64,000 nucleotides of DNA from Leptotrichia sp. oral taxon 221. GTDB lineage: Bacteria > Fusobacteriota > Fusobacteriia > Fusobacteriales > Leptotrichiaceae. The notes under the pieces were generated by a model. The model worked only from the letters and a program-made list of their open reading frames with translations, was not told the origin of the DNA and made no database searches. The stretch is taken from the NCBI RefSeq assembly GCF_018128245.1, contig NZ_CP072378.1:1860001-1924000 (forward strand), given 5' to 3'. The position numbers and the translations under genes were made by a program. Below are positions 62,515 to 64,000 of this stretch, piece by piece (within the stretch, counting starts at the first letter, position 1; each line of letters begins with the position of its first letter).

Positions 62515-62982
62515 TTACAGAACCGATAAATAATCTACTAATTCTTTTTCAATTTCAGTATTGTATTTTCCTGTTCTAAAGTTATATTTTATATCTTCAA
62601 ATTTTTCTGGTTCTTCTTCCATCATTTTTTTTACTACTTTTGGAAATTCTGACAAGAAAATTTCATCTGTATCATCTGTGTATCTTATCAATGTAGGAAT
62701 TCTTTCTATATTTCCATATTTTAAATCTTTTGCATCCTCTTTTGTTTTATATTTAATTTTAATATTCGGATTCAATTCAGCAAATTTTTGCATAAACGCA
62801 ATTATTGCACGACAATCTGGACAGTAAACTTGCGCTACTGCTATAATTCTAATTTCATTATGTATAGTTTTAATTTTCTTTAAAGTTTCGTCTGAAAAAG
62901 TAATTTTTTCCATTATTCTCAATTGTTTTCTTTCATACTCCTCATTTTGGTCATACTTTAAATAATCATTAAATGTTGACAT
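62515..62982 (-). CDS. Thioredoxin-fold protein with CPDC motif
   Basis: 155 residues. The central thioredoxin-like domain has C54-PD-C57 in VAQVYCPDCRAIIAF and a cis-proline context IERIPTLIRYTDD. The N-terminal ~40 residues are charged and helical, and the C-terminus resembles the Trx-like families of Firmicutes and Fusobacteria used in peroxide or bacillithiol-type redox chemistry. A disulfide or persulfide reductase is likely; the partner is unknown. GAGGTGATAGAAAT precedes the ATG. No signal peptide, so it is cytosolic. Confidence 0.82.
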   Translation of the reverse strand: MSTFNDYLKYDQNEEYERKQLRIMEKITFSDETLKKIKTIHNEIRIIAVAQVYCPDCRAIIAFMQKFAELNPNIKIKYKTKEDAKDLKYGNIERIPTLIRYTDDTDEIFLSEFPKVVKKMMEEEPEKFEDIKYNFRTGKYNTEIEKELVDYLSVL

Positions 62983-63091
62983 ATTTCTATCACCTCTTTT
63001 TAATTTTTTATCTTTTTGATAATTCGATATAGATACATTATAAACTAAAATATCAAAAAAATAAAGTCCTTTATCGCATTTTTAGCTACTT

Positions 63092-63754
63092 CTAGAGTTT
63101 TTCTAAGCCTATAATAATTTTTGAATTTTTTTTCTCACCTTTTTTTCCGTAAATAATTACCAAATCCTTCTTTTTGTATTGATTAATCTCAATCTCCAAA
63201 ATATTCAACTTATTTTGATAAATATATGAAAAAATATCATTCAACCTATCATTTGGCACTATAACAAAAAATTCTCCTCCATTTTTCAATAACCTTTTTA
63301 TCTCCAAAGTTAATTCTTCTAAATTCAATGTAATTTCATACTTACTAATTTTTTCTTCTTCAGTGTTAGGCATTTTCCCAGAATTTGTTTTCATGTAAGG
63401 CGGATTAGAAAAAATATAATCATATTCTCCTTCAAGTTCCTTCACGTCTGAAAAAATCGGAATAATTTTATCCGTCAACTCATTATTTTTAATATTTTTC
63501 TCAAGATATCTAAAAATTTTTTCTTGAATTTCCACAGCATCAATCTGAGAAATATTTTCCAAATCAGACAGCAATATTGAAATTATTCCTTGTCCAGCAC
63601 CGATTTCTAATGCTTTTTTCACATTTTCTCTTTTTTTCAAAAATATCTTTTTAATGAATTTTGCTAATAATAAAGCATCATTTGTAATCTTTAACCCTTC
63701 ATCTTCAATTACAATTTCTTTATTCACACTCTCTAATTTTTCGATATAAGCCAT
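63092..63754 (-). CDS. TrmN6-like tRNA (adenine37-N6)-methyltransferase
   Basis: About 220 residues from the ATG at 63754 behind AATAGGAGAAAG; the frame extends upstream but without a ribosome site. SAM-binding LEIGAGQGIISILLS (50-64), the acidic VEIQEK, and catalytic NPPY (117-120) identify an N6-adenine methyltransferase of the YfiC/TrmN6 group. It would modify A37 of tRNA-Val or a similar target. It starts 11 bases after the PSP1-type gene, so the two are probably cotranscribed, a pairing common in Firmicutes. Confidence 0.88.
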   Translation of the reverse strand: MAYIEKLESVNKEIVIEDEGLKITNDALLLAKFIKKIFLKKRENVKKALEIGAGQGIISILLSDLENISQIDAVEIQEKIFRYLEKNIKNNELTDKIIPIFSDVKELEGEYDYIFSNPPYMKTNSGKMPNTEEEKISKYEITLNLEELTLEIKRLLKNGGEFFVIVPNDRLNDIFSYIYQNKLNILEIEINQYKKKDLVIIYGKKGEKKNSKIIIGLEKL

Positions 63755-63765
63755 CTTTCTCCTAT

Positions 63766-64000
63766 TTACCAGTAAATCTCTCTTCCATATTTTCCAAATG
63801 CACACAAAATTCTACCTTCATCATTTGATTTTATTTGATAAAATTCCACTCTCTTTTTAAAAGTTTTATTCACTTCTTTTACCAATTCCCTAAAGTCCAA
63901 ACGATTTTCAGCAGTAAAATAAAATATCAATTTACTTTCATCAAAAGTATACTCACCTATAACTAAATTCATTTCAGGTAAAATTCTTTTCACGATTTTT
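63766..64000 (-). CDS. PSP1/RicT-family protein, C-terminal end only (start beyond the window)
   Basis: The frame is open to the right edge; the GTG at 63993 is internal. VIGEYTFDESKLIFYFTAEN, DFRELVKEVNKTFKKRVEFY, QIKSNDEGR match the PSP1 domain (RicT/YaaT). Normal RicT continues GGIGPCGRELCC and then dozens of residues. Here the equivalent reads CAFGKYGREIYW and stops at once. Two of the conserved cysteines that bind an iron-sulfur cluster are replaced and the tail is missing, so this is a shortened, possibly altered variant. The TrmN6-like gene follows. Confidence 0.8.
   Translation of the reverse strand, partial: KIVKRILPEMNLVIGEYTFDESKLIFYFTAENRLDFRELVKEVNKTFKKRVEFYQIKSNDEGRILCAFGKYGREIYW

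Overview
The window is a very AT-rich, densely coded chromosomal segment of a Gram-negative-type bacterium. It carries a TonB/ExbB/ExbD system with an outer-membrane receptor, a TolC-type tripartite RND pump and FNT, DAACS and DUF969/DUF979 transporters, with Fusobacterium/Leptotrichia-like codon use and insertion sequences. A member of the Fusobacteriota close to Leptotrichia fits best. That assignment rests on overall gene content and sequence style, not on a marker gene.

Layout. 1-6.2 kb: a Schlafen/RecG-like ATPase regulator cut by the left edge, an AraC regulator, SseB, a doubly broken ebsC/ybaK next to an IS150-type scrap, a TMEM175-type channel, and a LysR regulator beside an aldo/keto reductase. 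6.2-15.3 kb: an accessory stretch flanked by two copies of one promoter region. It holds a TnpB element inserted in hsdM, a DUF969-DUF979-pcp operon, and a four-gene island: PD-(D/E)XK nuclease, FtsZ-like protein without GTP-binding loops, WYL regulator, and a nuclease paralog that has lost its active site. 15.3-28.8 kb: metabolism and transport (fucO, phzF-like, MFS, FNT, oligopeptidase, cysK-cysE, a lysozyme-inhibitor-like exported protein, DAACS symporter, metallophosphatase, MazG-like). 28.8-33 kb: an IS607-type remnant, nadN, and a compact locus with a predicted small RNA and a 28-codon ORF. 33-36.9 kb: ArsR-rhodanese regulator, trx, trxB, a HAD phosphatase and an exported protein. 37-43.8 kb: TetR-controlled TolC-MFP-RND pump with a PII-like partner. 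44-45.4 kb: second copy of the TnpB element. 45.4-49.3 kb: rseP, sepF, yggS, hemW. 49.4-53.8 kb: exbB-exbD-receptor-tonB. 54-64 kb: hemerythrin/PAS sensor, phosphohexomutase, ybaB, five tRNAs, sppA, a lone response regulator, a thioredoxin-fold protein, a tRNA methyltransferase-like gene and the end of a PSP1/RicT gene.

The most interesting items are three. (1) The 11.0-15.2 kb island pairs an apparently active PD-(D/E)XK nuclease with a catalytically dead paralog, a WYL regulator and an FtsZ-like protein that keeps the T7 loop but lacks the nucleotide-binding signature; this is a candidate undescribed defence or division-control system. (2) The 32.6-32.85 kb locus has a roughly 70-nt terminator-ended RNA with two collinear blocks of complementarity to the leader and Shine-Dalgarno region of a tiny ORF, the architecture of a type I toxin-antitoxin pair. 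(3) Two housekeeping genes, cysE and rseP, appear to start at ATT codons placed correctly behind strong Shine-Dalgarno sequences.

All calls come from reading the sequence and recalling protein families. No database search was run.
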